The notes: a model not told the origin generated them from the letters alone. Shown: positions 42,640-51,763, counted from the stretch's first letter. The stretch: DNA of 64,000 bases from Blastococcus sp. CT_GayMR19 (GCF_004570385.1 NZ_SPQL01000002.1:248001-312000), one strand, 5' to 3'. Numbers and translations are program-made.

Positions 42640-43508
42640 GCCGGGACGCGGATGCGGCCGCTCGCGATCGGCACGACCGCACCTCCCACGGTCACCGACA
42701 CGGCCGTCCCGCCGGCCGCGGTGACCGTGCAGGACAGCACCGAGGGCCGGCCAAGCCGCTCGCCCTGCCGCACGGTGTAGGACGACGTCCCCTCCCCCGG
42801 CAGCAGGCGGCCGGCGACGAGCCAGACGCCGAGGCCGAGGGCGGCCGCGCCGGTCGCGGGGTCCTCACCCCAGCGCAGATCGCCGGCGAAGACGCGGGCG
42901 TAGGCGGTCGAGGTCGCCGCGTCCCAGGACAGGACGGAGACGCCCTCCCCCACCCCGAGCCCGTCGAGCGCCGGCTGGACGGGCGTGGCTCGGTCCACGA
43001 CGGAGCGTGGCACCGACAGGTACGCGAAGGGCAGCCCGCACCCGGCGAGCCGGGACGGCGGACCGATCGCGTCGGCCGTGGTGAGCCCGACGGCGGCGGC
43101 GAGGGCGGCGTCGTCGGGCCCGGACTCCAGCGTCGGCGGGCCGCCCGTCAGCGTCGCGCCGTCGTCGTCCACCGCCAGCTCCAGGACGCCGGCGCCGCAC
43201 TCCTGGTGGAGCGTGCCCGCGGCCAGCCGACCGGTGCGGACCAGCGTGTGCGCGGCCCCGACGCTCGGGTGCCCGGCGAACGGCAGCTCGGCGAACGGCG
43301 TGAAGATCCGCACGCGGTAATCGGCGCCGGGCTCGGTGGGCGCCGAGAGGAACGAGGTCTCGGAGAGGTGGAACTCGAATGCCAGGGCCTGGCACTGCTC
43401 CGTGCTCAGGGCGTCGGCGTCGAACACCACGGCCAGCGGATTGCCCGCGAAGGCCCGCGGGGCGAACACGTCGACGACCTCGTAGTCAAGAGATTCCGGG
43501 GACCCCAC
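42636..43508 (-). CDS. PhzF-family isomerase/epimerase
   Basis: 290 residues from a GTG at 43506-43508 (MGSPESLDYEVVDVFAPRAF). The fold's landmarks are AGNPLAVVFDA, EFHLSETSFL (catalytic Glu), RIFTPFAELPFAGHPSVGAA, and near the end GEDPATGAAALGLGVWL. PhzF-type enzymes isomerise amino-acid-like compounds. The divergent MgtE-like gene begins about 105 bases away. Confidence 0.9.
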   Translation of the reverse strand: MGSPESLDYEVVDVFAPRAFAGNPLAVVFDADALSTEQCQALAFEFHLSETSFLSAPTEPGADYRVRIFTPFAELPFAGHPSVGAAHTLVRTGRLAAGTLHQECGAGVLELAVDDDGATLTGGPPTLESGPDDAALAAAVGLTTADAIGPPSRLAGCGLPFAYLSVPRSVVDRATPVQPALDGLGVGEGVSVLSWDAATSTAYARVFAGDLRWGEDPATGAAALGLGVWLVAGRLLPGEGTSSYTVRQGERLGRPSVLSCTVTAAGGTAVSVTVGGAVVPIASGRIRVPA

Positions 43509-43613
43509 GGCTCCGACGGTAACGTTCACGCCGGCGACCGAGCTTGCGAGGTCGCCCAGAGACAGGGCACCCCGGGTCACGGGGACCGACGAGCGTCAGC
43601 GAGGAGGGTCCCC

Positions 43614-44852
43614 GTGACCACGGCGAGCAGGGCGTACGTCTCCCGGCTCGCCGGATTGACCGTGTTCGACCCCAACGGCGACCGCGTCGGGAAGGTCCGG
43701 GACGTCGTGGTCGCCCTGCGCGTCGGGACGGCGCCGCCGCGCGTGCTGGGCATCGTCGTCGAGGTGGTCGCCCGCCGCCGCATCTTCGTGCCGATGGGCC
43801 GCGTGACCGCGGTCGACCCGGGCGCGGTGATGCTGGCCTCGGGCACGCTCAACCTCAAGCGCTTCGAGCAGCGGGCCGGCGAGACGCTCGTCCTCGGCGA
43901 GCTGCTCGACCGCACGGTGCGGATCCTCGAGTCGGGCAAGCCCGCGCACGTCGTCGACGCAGGGATCGAGCAGACCCGCACCGGCGACTGGGTGCTCTCC
44001 CGCCTCGCCGTCCAGGAGCCGGGCCGGATCGGCCGTCGCGGGCAGCTGCACCAGCTCTCCTGGGCCGAGGTGGAGGGCCTGGCCCTGCCGCAGGTCGGTC
44101 AGGGCGCGGAGACGCTGATCGCCACCTATCGCGAGCTGAACGCGGCCGACGTCGCCCACGCGCTGCAGGAGCTGCCGATCAAGCGGCGGCACGAGGTCGC
44201 CGAGGCGATGGACGACGAGCGGCTGGCCGACGTGCTCGGAGAGCTGCCCGAAGCCGAGCAGATCGTGATCCTCGGGACCCTGGAGGAGCGCCGGGCCGCC
44301 GACGTCCTCGAGGCCATGGACCCCGACGACGCCGCTGACCTGCTCGCCGAGCTGTCGAACGTCGACCGGAACCGGCTGCTCGAGCTGATGGAACCCGACG
44401 AGGCCGAGCCGGTCCGGCAGCTGCTCAAGTACTCCGAGGACACCGCCGGCGGCATGATGACCAGCGAGCCGGTCATCCTCACCCCGGACGCCACCATCGC
44501 CGAGGCGCTGGCCCGGGTCCGTGACCCCGAGCTGACCCCGGCGCTGGCCAGCCAGGTCTACGTCTGCCGGCCGCCGTCGGCCACGCCGACGGGGCGCTAT
44601 CTCGGCCTCGCCCACATCCAGCGGCTGCTGCGCGAGCCGCCGTCCACCCTGGTCAGCGGCGTGCTGGACGACCTCGAGCCGCTCAAGCCCGAGGCGCCGC
44701 TCGCCGAGGTCACCCGCTACTTCGCTACCTACAACCTGGTCGCCGCGCCCGTGGTGGACGTGCAGGGCCGGCTGGTGGGCGCGGTCAGCGTGGACGACGT
44801 CCTCGACCACCTGCTGCCGGACGACTGGCGCGAGCGGTCGCGTCGTGGCTGA
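43614..44852 (+). CDS. PRC-barrel / MgtE-N / CBS protein without a transport domain
   Basis: 412 residues from a GTG with GAGGAGGG upstream. Two PRC-barrel-like units (GLTVFDPNGDRVGKVRDVVV; IVVEVVARRRIFVPMGRVTA) lead to an MgtE N-terminal superhelix (LPIKRRHEVAEAMDDERLAD, MDPDDAADLLAELS) and a CBS pair (MMTSEPVILTPDATIAEALA; AAPVVDVQGRLVGAVSVDDV). The MgtE membrane domain is absent. It probably senses Mg2+ or nucleotides and acts on a partner, perhaps the DUF1003 protein that overlaps it. Order MgtE-like, DUF1003, Mrp is kept in mycobacteria. Confidence 0.9.
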   Translation: MTTASRAYVSRLAGLTVFDPNGDRVGKVRDVVVALRVGTAPPRVLGIVVEVVARRRIFVPMGRVTAVDPGAVMLASGTLNLKRFEQRAGETLVLGELLDRTVRILESGKPAHVVDAGIEQTRTGDWVLSRLAVQEPGRIGRRGQLHQLSWAEVEGLALPQVGQGAETLIATYRELNAADVAHALQELPIKRRHEVAEAMDDERLADVLGELPEAEQIVILGTLEERRAADVLEAMDPDDAADLLAELSNVDRNRLLELMEPDEAEPVRQLLKYSEDTAGGMMTSEPVILTPDATIAEALARVRDPELTPALASQVYVCRPPSATPTGRYLGLAHIQRLLREPPSTLVSGVLDDLEPLKPEAPLAEVTRYFATYNLVAAPVVDVQGRLVGAVSVDDVLDHLLPDDWRERSRRG

Positions 44853-45375
44853 CCGGCAGCGGCTCGACGTCCCCCGTGGGCGGACCCGTGGCCTCGCGAG
44901 CTACCTCCGGCTGAACAACGACGCCGTCGGCCGGTTCGCCGAGGGCATCGCGCGCTTCCTGGGGACGGGCCGGTTCCTGGCCGTGCAGACGATCCTGGTG
45001 ATCGCCTGGATCGCGCTGAACGTCTTCGCCGTGCGGCTGCGCTGGGACCCGTACCCCTTCATCCTGCTCAACCTGGCCTTCTCGACCCAGGCCGCCTACG
45101 CGGCGCCGCTGATCCTGCTGGCGCAGAACCGGCAGGCCGACCGCGACCGCGTCCAGGCCGAGGAGGACCGCGCCCGGGCGGCGTCCACGCGGGCCGACAC
45201 CGAGTACCTGGCCCGCGAGCTGGCCGCCCTGCGGGTGGCGATCGGCGAGCTGGCCACGCGCGACTTCATCCGCGGCGAGCTCAACCGGCTGACCGACGAC
45301 GGCGGCGACGACGGCGAGAAACGGGAGAAGAAGGCCAAGAAGCGCCGCGAGGCAACCGCCGGGGACATCAGCTGA
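44845..45375 (+). CDS. DUF1003 membrane protein
   Basis: 176 residues; GTG overlaps the previous gene by eight bases. Two membrane helices (FLAVQTILVIAWIALNVFAV and FILLNLAFSTQAAYAAPLIL) with the DUF1003 signature between (RWDPYPFILLNL), followed by a long charged coiled coil and a lysine-rich end (EKREKKAKKRREA). Function unknown; partner of the MgtE-like protein is likely. Confidence 0.9.
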   Translation: MADRQRLDVPRGRTRGLASYLRLNNDAVGRFAEGIARFLGTGRFLAVQTILVIAWIALNVFAVRLRWDPYPFILLNLAFSTQAAYAAPLILLAQNRQADRDRVQAEEDRARAASTRADTEYLARELAALRVAIGELATRDFIRGELNRLTDDGGDDGEKREKKAKKRREATAGDIS

Positions 45376-46127
45376 CCAGCCGGCGACCGGTCACGATCGT
45401 CACCGGCGGAAGCCGCGGGATCGGGGCGGCGACCGCGGTGCGGCTGGCCCGGGCGGGTCACGACGTGGCGATCAGCTCGCGGACCGGCGGGACCGAGGCG
45501 CAGCGCGTCGGGGAGCTGGCGGATGCCGCCGGTGCCCGGTTCCTCGCGGTCACGGCGGACGTGACCCAGGAGGCCGATGTCGAACGGCTCTTCGCTGAGG
45601 TCGGCGAGCAGCTGGGGCCCGTCACCGGCCTCGTGAACAACGCCGGCGCCACGCTGCACATCGGCGACCTCGCGGACACGCCGGTCGCGATCGTGCGCCA
45701 GGTCCTCGACGTCAATCTTCTCGGCACCGTCCTCTGCGCCCGGCAGGCCGCGCGCCAGATGTCCACCTCCCGCGGCGGTGCCGGTGGCGCGATCGTGAAC
45801 GTCTCCTCCGCCGCGGCGACGCTGGGTTCCGCGCACGAGTACGTGCACTACGCCGCGGCCAAAGCCGGGGTGGACGCCCTCACCGTCGGGCTGGCCAGGG
45901 AGCTCGGTGGCCAGGGGATCCGGGTGAACGCGGTCGCGCCCGGGATCATCCGCACCGGCATCCACGCCGACGCGGGCGACCCCGGTCGGCCGGACCGCGT
46001 CGCCGGCAGGGTCCCCGCCGGGCGGGCAGGGGAGGTCGATGAGGTGACGCCCGCCATCGCCTGGCTCCTGGGCCCCGAGGCCGCCTACGTCACGGGCGCC
46101 GTCCTCCGTGTGTCCGGCGGGCTCTGA
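45372..46127 (+). CDS. Short-chain dehydrogenase/reductase, apparent CTG start
   Basis: 251 residues if read from CTG 45372, which overlaps the DUF1003 stop (CTGA). This start is needed because the nucleotide-binding motif (VTIVTGGSRGIGAATAVRLA) lies before the first ATG/GTG/TTG of the frame (GTG 45438), and no other usual start exists upstream. Other landmarks: LVNNAGATLHIGD, VNVSSAAATLG, Tyr-x-x-x-Lys in YVHYAAAKAGVDAL, VNAVAPGIIRTGIHADAG. Classical NAD(P)H SDR, substrate unknown. Confidence 0.85.
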   Translation: MTSRRPVTIVTGGSRGIGAATAVRLARAGHDVAISSRTGGTEAQRVGELADAAGARFLAVTADVTQEADVERLFAEVGEQLGPVTGLVNNAGATLHIGDLADTPVAIVRQVLDVNLLGTVLCARQAARQMSTSRGGAGGAIVNVSSAAATLGSAHEYVHYAAAKAGVDALTVGLARELGGQGIRVNAVAPGIIRTGIHADAGDPGRPDRVAGRVPAGRAGEVDEVTPAIAWLLGPEAAYVTGAVLRVSGGL

Positions 46128-46133
46128 CCAGCG

Positions 46134-46790
46134 TCAGCGGAGGATGCCCGTCCCGTAGAGCGCGACGGCGATCAGCCGGTCGGCCAGCCACCACATGGGC
46201 AGGACCAGCGCCAGCCCCCAGACCCGGGTGCTCCGGTGCCGCGGCAGCAGCAGGGTGAGGACCAGCACGGCGACCACCTCAACCACCGCCTGAACGGGCT
46301 GCAGCGCCGTCGCGGGGTACGAGTCGGCCCACCACAGGTACAGCCCGCGCAGCGCGCCGCCGACCAGTGCGGTCCCGGCGACCAGGGCCACCAGCCCGCC
46401 GGCGACCAGCCCCGGGCGCCGCGTCGCCCACCAGGTCGCCGCGGCGACGGCGGCGACGGCGGTGGCCGACAGGGCGAGCCAGGTGACGACCAGGCCGGGT
46501 TCGTAGCCGAAGCCCAGCACCCACACCGCCCACGCGTAGTAGGCGAGGGTCATCGCGGCGAAGAAGGTCGCCGCACGACCGGCGGCGAGCGGCAGCGTGG
46601 GCGAGCAGCGGCCGATCAGCGCGACCGCCAGCACCCAGGCCGCCGGGAGAGTGCCCAGCTCGGCCGCCCAGGTCAGGCCCGACTCGTCCGCGGCCTTCGC
46701 CGCGATGCCGGCGAGCACGCCGAGCGCGGCGAACCCGCAGAGGAGCACGATCTGCGGCGGGCGCCCGCGCGTACGGGTGTCGGTGGTCAT
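46134..46790 (-). CDS. Polytopic membrane protein (DUF6518-like)
   Basis: 218 residues and six to seven hydrophobic helices (IVLLCGFAALGVLAGIAAKA; AATFFAAMTLAYYAWAVWVL; VVEVVAVLVLTLLLP). Ends in a conserved-looking WWLADRLIAVALYGTGILR. No catalytic motif. Converges on the SDR gene. The family name is tentative. Confidence 0.7.
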   Translation of the reverse strand: MTTDTRTRGRPPQIVLLCGFAALGVLAGIAAKAADESGLTWAAELGTLPAAWVLAVALIGRCSPTLPLAAGRAATFFAAMTLAYYAWAVWVLGFGYEPGLVVTWLALSATAVAAVAAATWWATRRPGLVAGGLVALVAGTALVGGALRGLYLWWADSYPATALQPVQAVVEVVAVLVLTLLLPRHRSTRVWGLALVLPMWWLADRLIAVALYGTGILR

Positions 46791-46844
46791 CGGAACCCCG
46801 ATGGTGGCGGAAGGTCGGGCCTTGCGTAGCGCGGACGCGCCCGT

Positions 46845-47162
46845 TCAGCCGGTGACGACGTGCGCCAGGGCACCGGCAGCGCCGGCCAGCAGCAGGACGA
46901 CGATGAACGGCGCCCGCAAGGCCAGCGCGACCGCGGCCACAGCGAGCCCGGCCAGCTGGCCGTCGACCACCAGTTCGTGCCCGCTGGTGACGGCCTGCAC
47001 CGCGACCAGCGCGGCCAGCAGAGCGGCAGGGACGAAGTCGACGACCCGGGCCACCCACGGCTGCTCCACCCACGTGGCGGGCACCGACAGCCCGGCCAGT
47101 TTGAGCAGGTAGCAGCCCAGCGACCCGGCGATCACCGTCGCCCACAGCGCCGTCCCGCTCAC
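46845..47162 (-). CDS. azlD: AzlD-family branched-chain amino acid exporter subunit
   Basis: 105 residues, GTG overlapping azlC (GTGA). Four short hydrophobic helices, starting with ALWATVIAGSLGCYLLKLAG and with FVPAALLAALVAVQAV, typical of AzlD. Works with AzlC as an exporter of branched-chain amino acids or their analogues. Confidence 0.85.
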   Translation of the reverse strand: MSGTALWATVIAGSLGCYLLKLAGLSVPATWVEQPWVARVVDFVPAALLAALVAVQAVTSGHELVVDGQLAGLAVAAVALALRAPFIVVLLLAGAAGALAHVVTG

Positions 47163-47854
47163 GGCGCGACCGCCGTGCGCCGGGGCCGGCCGGCCAGTGC
47201 CACCGCGACGACGGCGGCGATCACCTGCACGCCCGGCGGCACGAACGGGGTCAGCGCCAGCGCCACGACCGCGCCGCCGACGGCGACCCGGCGCTGGACC
47301 GCCGCCTCGGGGAAGGCCCGCTGCAGGCGCGGCCACAACAGGGCGAGGAACGCAGCGGGGACGACGGCGTCGAGCGCCGCCTGGGCCGGACCGCCGAGGG
47401 CTCCCGCCCCGAGGGCACCGAGCACCGTGGTGGCGTTCCAGACGACGAAGATCGAGGCGCCGCCGGCGAGGAAGGCCAGCCGGGCCAGCGCGCGGTCGGG
47501 CGCGGCGATGGACAGCGCGGTCGTCTCGTCGATGACCCAGTGCGCCGACCCCAGCCGGCGCAGGATCCCGCGCGTCGGCAGCAGCTGCACCAGCCGGACG
47601 CCGTAGACGGTGTTGCGCGTGCCCAGCAGCAGCGCGCTGCCGACCGCGGCCAGCGCGCTTCCCCCGGCCCCGAGGACGCCGACCAGGGCGAACTGGGAAG
47701 CGCCGGTGAACATCAGCAGTGACATCGCCGAGGCCTGCCAGACGTCGAGTCCGGCCGCGACGGCCGCGGCACCGAAGGCCGCCCCGTAGAGGCCGACGGC
47801 CAGGCCCAGCCCGACGGCGTCGCGGAGCACCCGGGAACGGACGGGAGAGGACAC
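47159..47854 (-). CDS. azlC: AzlC-family branched-chain amino acid exporter subunit
   Basis: 231 residues from the GTG at 47852-47854; an ATG 11 codons earlier is possible. AzlC landmarks: SLLMFTGASQFALVGVLGAG, LLLGTRNTVYGVRL, HWVIDETTAL. Large subunit of the exporter, with the small AzlD directly after it. Confidence 0.88.
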   Translation of the reverse strand: MSSPVRSRVLRDAVGLGLAVGLYGAAFGAAAVAAGLDVWQASAMSLLMFTGASQFALVGVLGAGGSALAAVGSALLLGTRNTVYGVRLVQLLPTRGILRRLGSAHWVIDETTALSIAAPDRALARLAFLAGGASIFVVWNATTVLGALGAGALGGPAQAALDAVVPAAFLALLWPRLQRAFPEAAVQRRVAVGGAVVALALTPFVPPGVQVIAAVVAVALAGRPRRTAVAP

Positions 47855-48006
47855 TCCCGCGACCCTAATCACGCCTCCGTTGCGCATTGAACGACCCTCG
47901 GCGGCCGGACCGGGCCGTTGTCCGCCGTACAGTGGCAGGCGACCCGATCGCGCAGGTCCAAGCCCCTGCGCCCGGGGTCCACCGTCGAAGGAGACAGACG
48001 CACACG

Positions 48007-49158
48007 ATGTCCGACACCCTGACCGGCTCCCCGGCGCTCGACGCCATCAATGCCGCTCTGGCCACCGTCCAGGACCCCGAGATCAACCGCCCGCTGACCG
48101 AGCTGGGCATGGTCAAGGACGTGCAGATCGCCGCCGACGGCTCCGTCCGCGTCGACGTCTACCTCACCGTCTCGGGCTGCCCGATGCGCGAGACGATCAC
48201 CAATCGGGTCACGCAGGCGGTCTCCGCCGTCCCCGGTGTCACCTCGGTGTCGGTCGTCCTCGACGTGATGAGCGACGAGCAGCGCGCCGAGCTGCGGCGC
48301 ACCGTCCGCGGCAGCGACACCGCGGAGCCGGTGATCCCGTTCGCGCAGCCCGGCTCGATGACGCGCGTCTACGCCGTCGCCTCCGGCAAGGGCGGCGTCG
48401 GCAAGTCCAGCGTCACCGTGAACCTCGCCGCGTCGCTCTCGAGGCGCGGCCTGTCGGTCGGCGTCGTGGACGCCGACATCTACGGGCACTCCGTGCCGCG
48501 CATGCTCGGTGTCGACGACAAGCCGACCCAGGTCGACAACATGATCATGCCGCCGCAGTCCTACGGCGTGAAGGTCATCTCCATCGGCATGTTCACCCCG
48601 GGCAACACCCCGGTCGTGTGGCGCGGGCCGATGCTGCACCGCGCGCTGCAGCAGTTCCTCGCCGACGTCTGGTGGGGCGACCTCGACGTCCTGCTCCTGG
48701 ACCTCCCCCCGGGCACGGGTGACGTCGCGATCTCGGTGGCCCAGCTGGTGCCCAACGCCGAGATTCTCGTCGTGACGACGCCTCAGCTCGCCGCCGCCGA
48801 GGTGGCGGAGCGGGCCGGCGCGATCGCGACGCAGACCCACCAGCAGGTGGTCGGCGTCATCGAGAACATGTCCTGGCTCGAGCTGCCGGACGGCTCCCGC
48901 ATGGAGATCTTCGGCTCCGGCGGTGGTCAGGCGGTCTCCGACGCGCTGACCACGACCCTCGGCGCCCGGGTCCCGCTGCTCGGGCAGATCCCGCTGGACA
49001 CCCGCCTGCGCGAGGCCGGGGACGCCGGCGCGCCGATCGTCCTGGCCGAGCCCGACTCCCCCGCCGCGCAGGCGCTGGAGAAGATCGCCGACGGCCTCGC
49101 CGTCCGGTCGCGCGGCCTCGCGGGCATGTCGCTGGGGCTCACCCCGGTCAAGAGGTGA
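48007..49158 (+). CDS. mrp: Mrp/ApbC-type iron-sulfur cluster carrier ATPase
   Basis: 383 residues; AAGGAG stands 13 bases before the ATG. Residues 1-95 are an MIP18/DUF59 domain (VQDPEINRPLTELGMVKDVQ, VYLTVSGCPMRETI), then the deviant Walker A (ASGKGGVGKSSVTVNLAASL), DADIYGHSVPRMLG, DLPPGTGDVAIS and GVIENMSW. The C-x-x-C pair that many Mrp proteins carry after ENMS is not present; actinobacterial members often lack it. Helps assemble or move Fe-S clusters. Confidence 0.93.
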   Translation: MSDTLTGSPALDAINAALATVQDPEINRPLTELGMVKDVQIAADGSVRVDVYLTVSGCPMRETITNRVTQAVSAVPGVTSVSVVLDVMSDEQRAELRRTVRGSDTAEPVIPFAQPGSMTRVYAVASGKGGVGKSSVTVNLAASLSRRGLSVGVVDADIYGHSVPRMLGVDDKPTQVDNMIMPPQSYGVKVISIGMFTPGNTPVVWRGPMLHRALQQFLADVWWGDLDVLLLDLPPGTGDVAISVAQLVPNAEILVVTTPQLAAAEVAERAGAIATQTHQQVVGVIENMSWLELPDGSRMEIFGSGGGQAVSDALTTTLGARVPLLGQIPLDTRLREAGDAGAPIVLAEPDSPAAQALEKIADGLAVRSRGLAGMSLGLTPVKR

Positions 49159-49610
49159 GTGGGCAGGCGGTCTCCGAGACGATCACGGTCGCCGCCCCGC
49201 CGGCCGTCGTGTTCGACATCCTGGCCGACCCCCGGCAGCACTCCCGCATCGACGGGTCGGGCTCGGTCGGCTCGGTGCTCGCCGGCCCCGAGCGGCTCAC
49301 CGCCACGGGCCAGACGTTCACCGTGCGGATGAAGCTCTTCGGGGTGCCGTACCTGATCCGCAACCGCGTCGTCGAGTTCGAGCCGGAGCGGCGGATCGCG
49401 TGGCGGCACTTCACCGCCAACCGGTGGCGCTACGAGCTGTCCCCCACGGCGGACGGCGGCACGACGGTCACCGAGACCTTCGACAGATCGCGCGCCAACG
49501 GGGTCACCGACGCCGTCGTCCGCTGGGCGGAGTTCCCGGAGCGCAACCGGCAGGGCATCGCCGACACGCTGCAGCGCTTGAAGCAGGCCGCCGAGGCGGA
49601 TGCCACATGA
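49155..49610 (+). CDS. SRPBCC-family (polyketide cyclase-like) protein
   Basis: 151 residues; GTG overlaps the mrp stop (GTGA). Helix-grip fold: ITVAAPPAVVFDILADPRQH at the N-terminus, ERRIAWRHFTANRWRYEL in the middle, a long C-terminal helix. Binds a hydrophobic small molecule; function unknown. Followed by a hairpin repeat. Confidence 0.88.
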   Translation: MSGQAVSETITVAAPPAVVFDILADPRQHSRIDGSGSVGSVLAGPERLTATGQTFTVRMKLFGVPYLIRNRVVEFEPERRIAWRHFTANRWRYELSPTADGGTTVTETFDRSRANGVTDAVVRWAEFPERNRQGIADTLQRLKQAAEADAT

Positions 49611-49618
49611 TCCGTCGA

Positions 49619-49662
49619 TGACTCTGTCGTCCTCCGGACGACACCGCGGCCAACTGCCGTCC
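49619..49662. repeat. Intergenic hairpin repeat, copy 1
   Basis: GTCGTCC-TCC-GGACGAC at 49626-49642, followed by ACCGCGGCCAACTGCCGTC. The same layout with a different stem sequence occurs twice at 59488-59560. Sits just after the stop of the SRPBCC gene, so may act as terminator. Confidence 0.75.
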
Positions 49663-49734
49663 CCCGGAGCGTTGAGCGCGCCGGCGCCCACCTGCGGGAC
49701 CCCTCCGGGGGCCCACTCGGCGTGACAAGACTCC

Positions 49735-50103
49735 TTACGTCGCGTCGGGATCGAACGGCGGTGGGGTGCCGCGGTCGCGGGACCTGGCCACCACCGGCGC
49801 GGCAGCGGTCGCACCGGCTGCCGTGGCACTGCCCCGGTGCACCGTAGGGGCGTCGTCGTCGAGCAGCTGGCTGCGGATGAAGGTCCTCGGGTGGTACTTG
49901 CGCAGGTCCAGGTCGCGCAGCTCCGGCAGTTCGTCACCGAAGGACTCGTTCACCTGCTCGCGCACGCCGGTGATCGCCGTCCTGACCCGCTTGAGCCCGG
50001 CGGCCGCCTCCTTCGCGAGGTCCGGCAGCCGCTCCGGGCCGAAGATGAACATGGCGATCAGGGCGAGGACGACGATCTCGCCCCAGCCGATCGAGTCGAA
50101 CAC
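49735..50103 (-). CDS. tatB: Sec-independent protein translocase TatB
   Basis: 122 residues. MFDSIGWGEIVVLALIAMFI is the single N-terminal helix, followed by FGPERLPDLAKEAAAGLKRV, the amphipathic helix, and a disordered tail. Part of the twin-arginine export receptor. Last gene of the sigE-rseA-htrA-tatB set, as in Mycobacterium tuberculosis. Confidence 0.95.
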   Translation of the reverse strand: MFDSIGWGEIVVLALIAMFIFGPERLPDLAKEAAAGLKRVRTAITGVREQVNESFGDELPELRDLDLRKYHPRTFIRSQLLDDDAPTVHRGSATAAGATAAAPVVARSRDRGTPPPFDPDAT

Positions 50104-50167
50104 CGCCCCTCCTCATCCCTGCGTGGCCGCGCGCGCGACCGGCCTCCCAGCGTAGGTGGGCGGTTGA

Positions 50168-51763
50168 TCAGGCGGCGTCGAGCGTGACCTCGAGCTCCTG
50201 GGAGGTACCCCCGCCACGCACGATCTCGATGGTCACCGTCTCGCCGGGGTCGTAGGCGTCGACCGCGACGACGAGCTCCTCCGAGCTGCGGACCTGCTTG
50301 CCCTCGACGGCGATGACGATGTCCTGCTCACGGATGCCGGCCTCGGCCGCGGCGCTGCCCGGCTCGACGTTGAGCACCAGCGCCCCGTTGCGGACGACGT
50401 CGGTCACCGAGCGGGCGCTGACCCCGAGCGACGCGTGCACCGCCGTCCCGGTGGAGATGAGCTGCTCGGCGATGTCGCGCACGGTGTCGATCGAGATGGC
50501 GAACCCGAGACCCACGCTGCCCCCGCCGACCGACGCGATGGCGGTGTTGATGCCGATGACGGCGCCGGTGGCGTCGACCAGCGCTCCGCCGGAGTTGCCC
50601 GGGTTGATCGGCGCGTCGGTCTGCACCGCGCTGATCACGGCGTTGGTGTCGCTGCCCTCCCCGGCCAGCCGCACCGGGCGCTCCAGGGCGCTGACGATGC
50701 CGGTGGTGACCGTGCCGGCCAGGCCGAGCGGGGAGCCGATGGCGACGACGGGGTCGCCGACGACGACGTTCTCGGACTTGCCGAGCGCGGCGGGCACCAG
50801 CCCGGGCTTCTCGACCTTGAGGACGGCGATGTCGCTGGCCGGGTCGCGCCCGACGATGCGGGCCGCCGAGCCGCTGCCGTCGGAGAACACCGCCCGGATC
50901 TCGGCGCCGTCGATCCCGTCGGCGCCGGAGACCACGTGGTTGTTGGTCACGATGTAACCGTCGTCGGCCTCGATGACGACGCCGGAGCCGGTCGCCCCCG
51001 ACTGACCGACGCGCACCTCGATGGAGACCACCGCCGGGGTGACCCGGGCGGCGATGTCGGACACCGAGCCCGGCTCCCGGTCGATGGCCGCGTCGACCTC
51101 GGACAGCTCCGTCCCGGGTGCGAGCAGCGGCGACTCCGACGCCGTGCGGGTGAAGAACCAGCCGAGGCCTCCGCCCACGGCGCCGACCAGCAGGACGGCG
51201 AGCAGCACCAGCGCGGAGACCCGCACCGAGAGGTCGCGCAGCCGCAGCTTCTTCCGGCCGCGGGCGTCGACGATCACCGGACCCGGCTGGGTCTCCTCGT
51301 CGTAGACCGCGGGTCCGCCCAGCGCCACGGGGGCGTCGGGATCGCGCCAGGGATCGCTGCGGGCGTCGGACTTCCACCACGGTCCCGTGGCGGTGCGCCG
51401 CCGGCCGGGGCGGCCGCCGGGAGGGTCCTGCAGCCCGGACAGCCCGGCGGCGGTCGGCCGGAAGGCCCGGAGCACCGCCTCGGGGGGCGGCGGCGGTGCG
51501 GGCGGGGACGGCACTGTCGGGCGGCCGCCGGCGAACCCGGCGTCGACGGTCGCCGGGCGCCCGAAGGCGGCCTGCTGTCCCGGTGAGGGTCGAGGCGCAG
51601 TTACCGGACGCGGCGCCAGCCGGTCGGGGACGTCCGCGAACGGCCCCGTCCTGCCCGCCGGCCGTGCGAACAGACCGTCGGGCGGACCGGCCGCGGCGGG
51701 CCCGTCCGGCCCGGGTCCCGAGGAGATCGTCTCGTCGCCGGGCGGCCCGCCCGGGCTGCTCAG
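50168..51763 (-). CDS. htrA: HtrA/DegP-like membrane serine protease with PDZ domain
   Basis: About 531 residues. A proline-rich cytoplasmic part (about 170 residues), one membrane helix (VSALVLLAVLLVGAVGGGLG), then a trypsin-like domain: His in GYIVTNNHVVSG, Asp in DPASDIAVLKVEK, Ser in APINPGNSGGALVD; and a C-terminal PDZ domain (GALVLNVEPGSAAAEAGI). The start is uncertain: no ATG exists and the first codon may be CTG 51763 overlapping the rseA stop (CTGA), or a later GTG. Envelope quality-control protease. Confidence 0.88.
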   Translation of the reverse strand: MSSPGGPPGDETISSGPGPDGPAAAGPPDGLFARPAGRTGPFADVPDRLAPRPVTAPRPSPGQQAAFGRPATVDAGFAGGRPTVPSPPAPPPPPEAVLRAFRPTAAGLSGLQDPPGGRPGRRRTATGPWWKSDARSDPWRDPDAPVALGGPAVYDEETQPGPVIVDARGRKKLRLRDLSVRVSALVLLAVLLVGAVGGGLGWFFTRTASESPLLAPGTELSEVDAAIDREPGSVSDIAARVTPAVVSIEVRVGQSGATGSGVVIEADDGYIVTNNHVVSGADGIDGAEIRAVFSDGSGSAARIVGRDPASDIAVLKVEKPGLVPAALGKSENVVVGDPVVAIGSPLGLAGTVTTGIVSALERPVRLAGEGSDTNAVISAVQTDAPINPGNSGGALVDATGAVIGINTAIASVGGGSVGLGFAISIDTVRDIAEQLISTGTAVHASLGVSARSVTDVVRNGALVLNVEPGSAAAEAGIREQDIVIAVEGKQVRSSEELVVAVDAYDPGETVTIEIVRGGGTSQELEVTLDAA

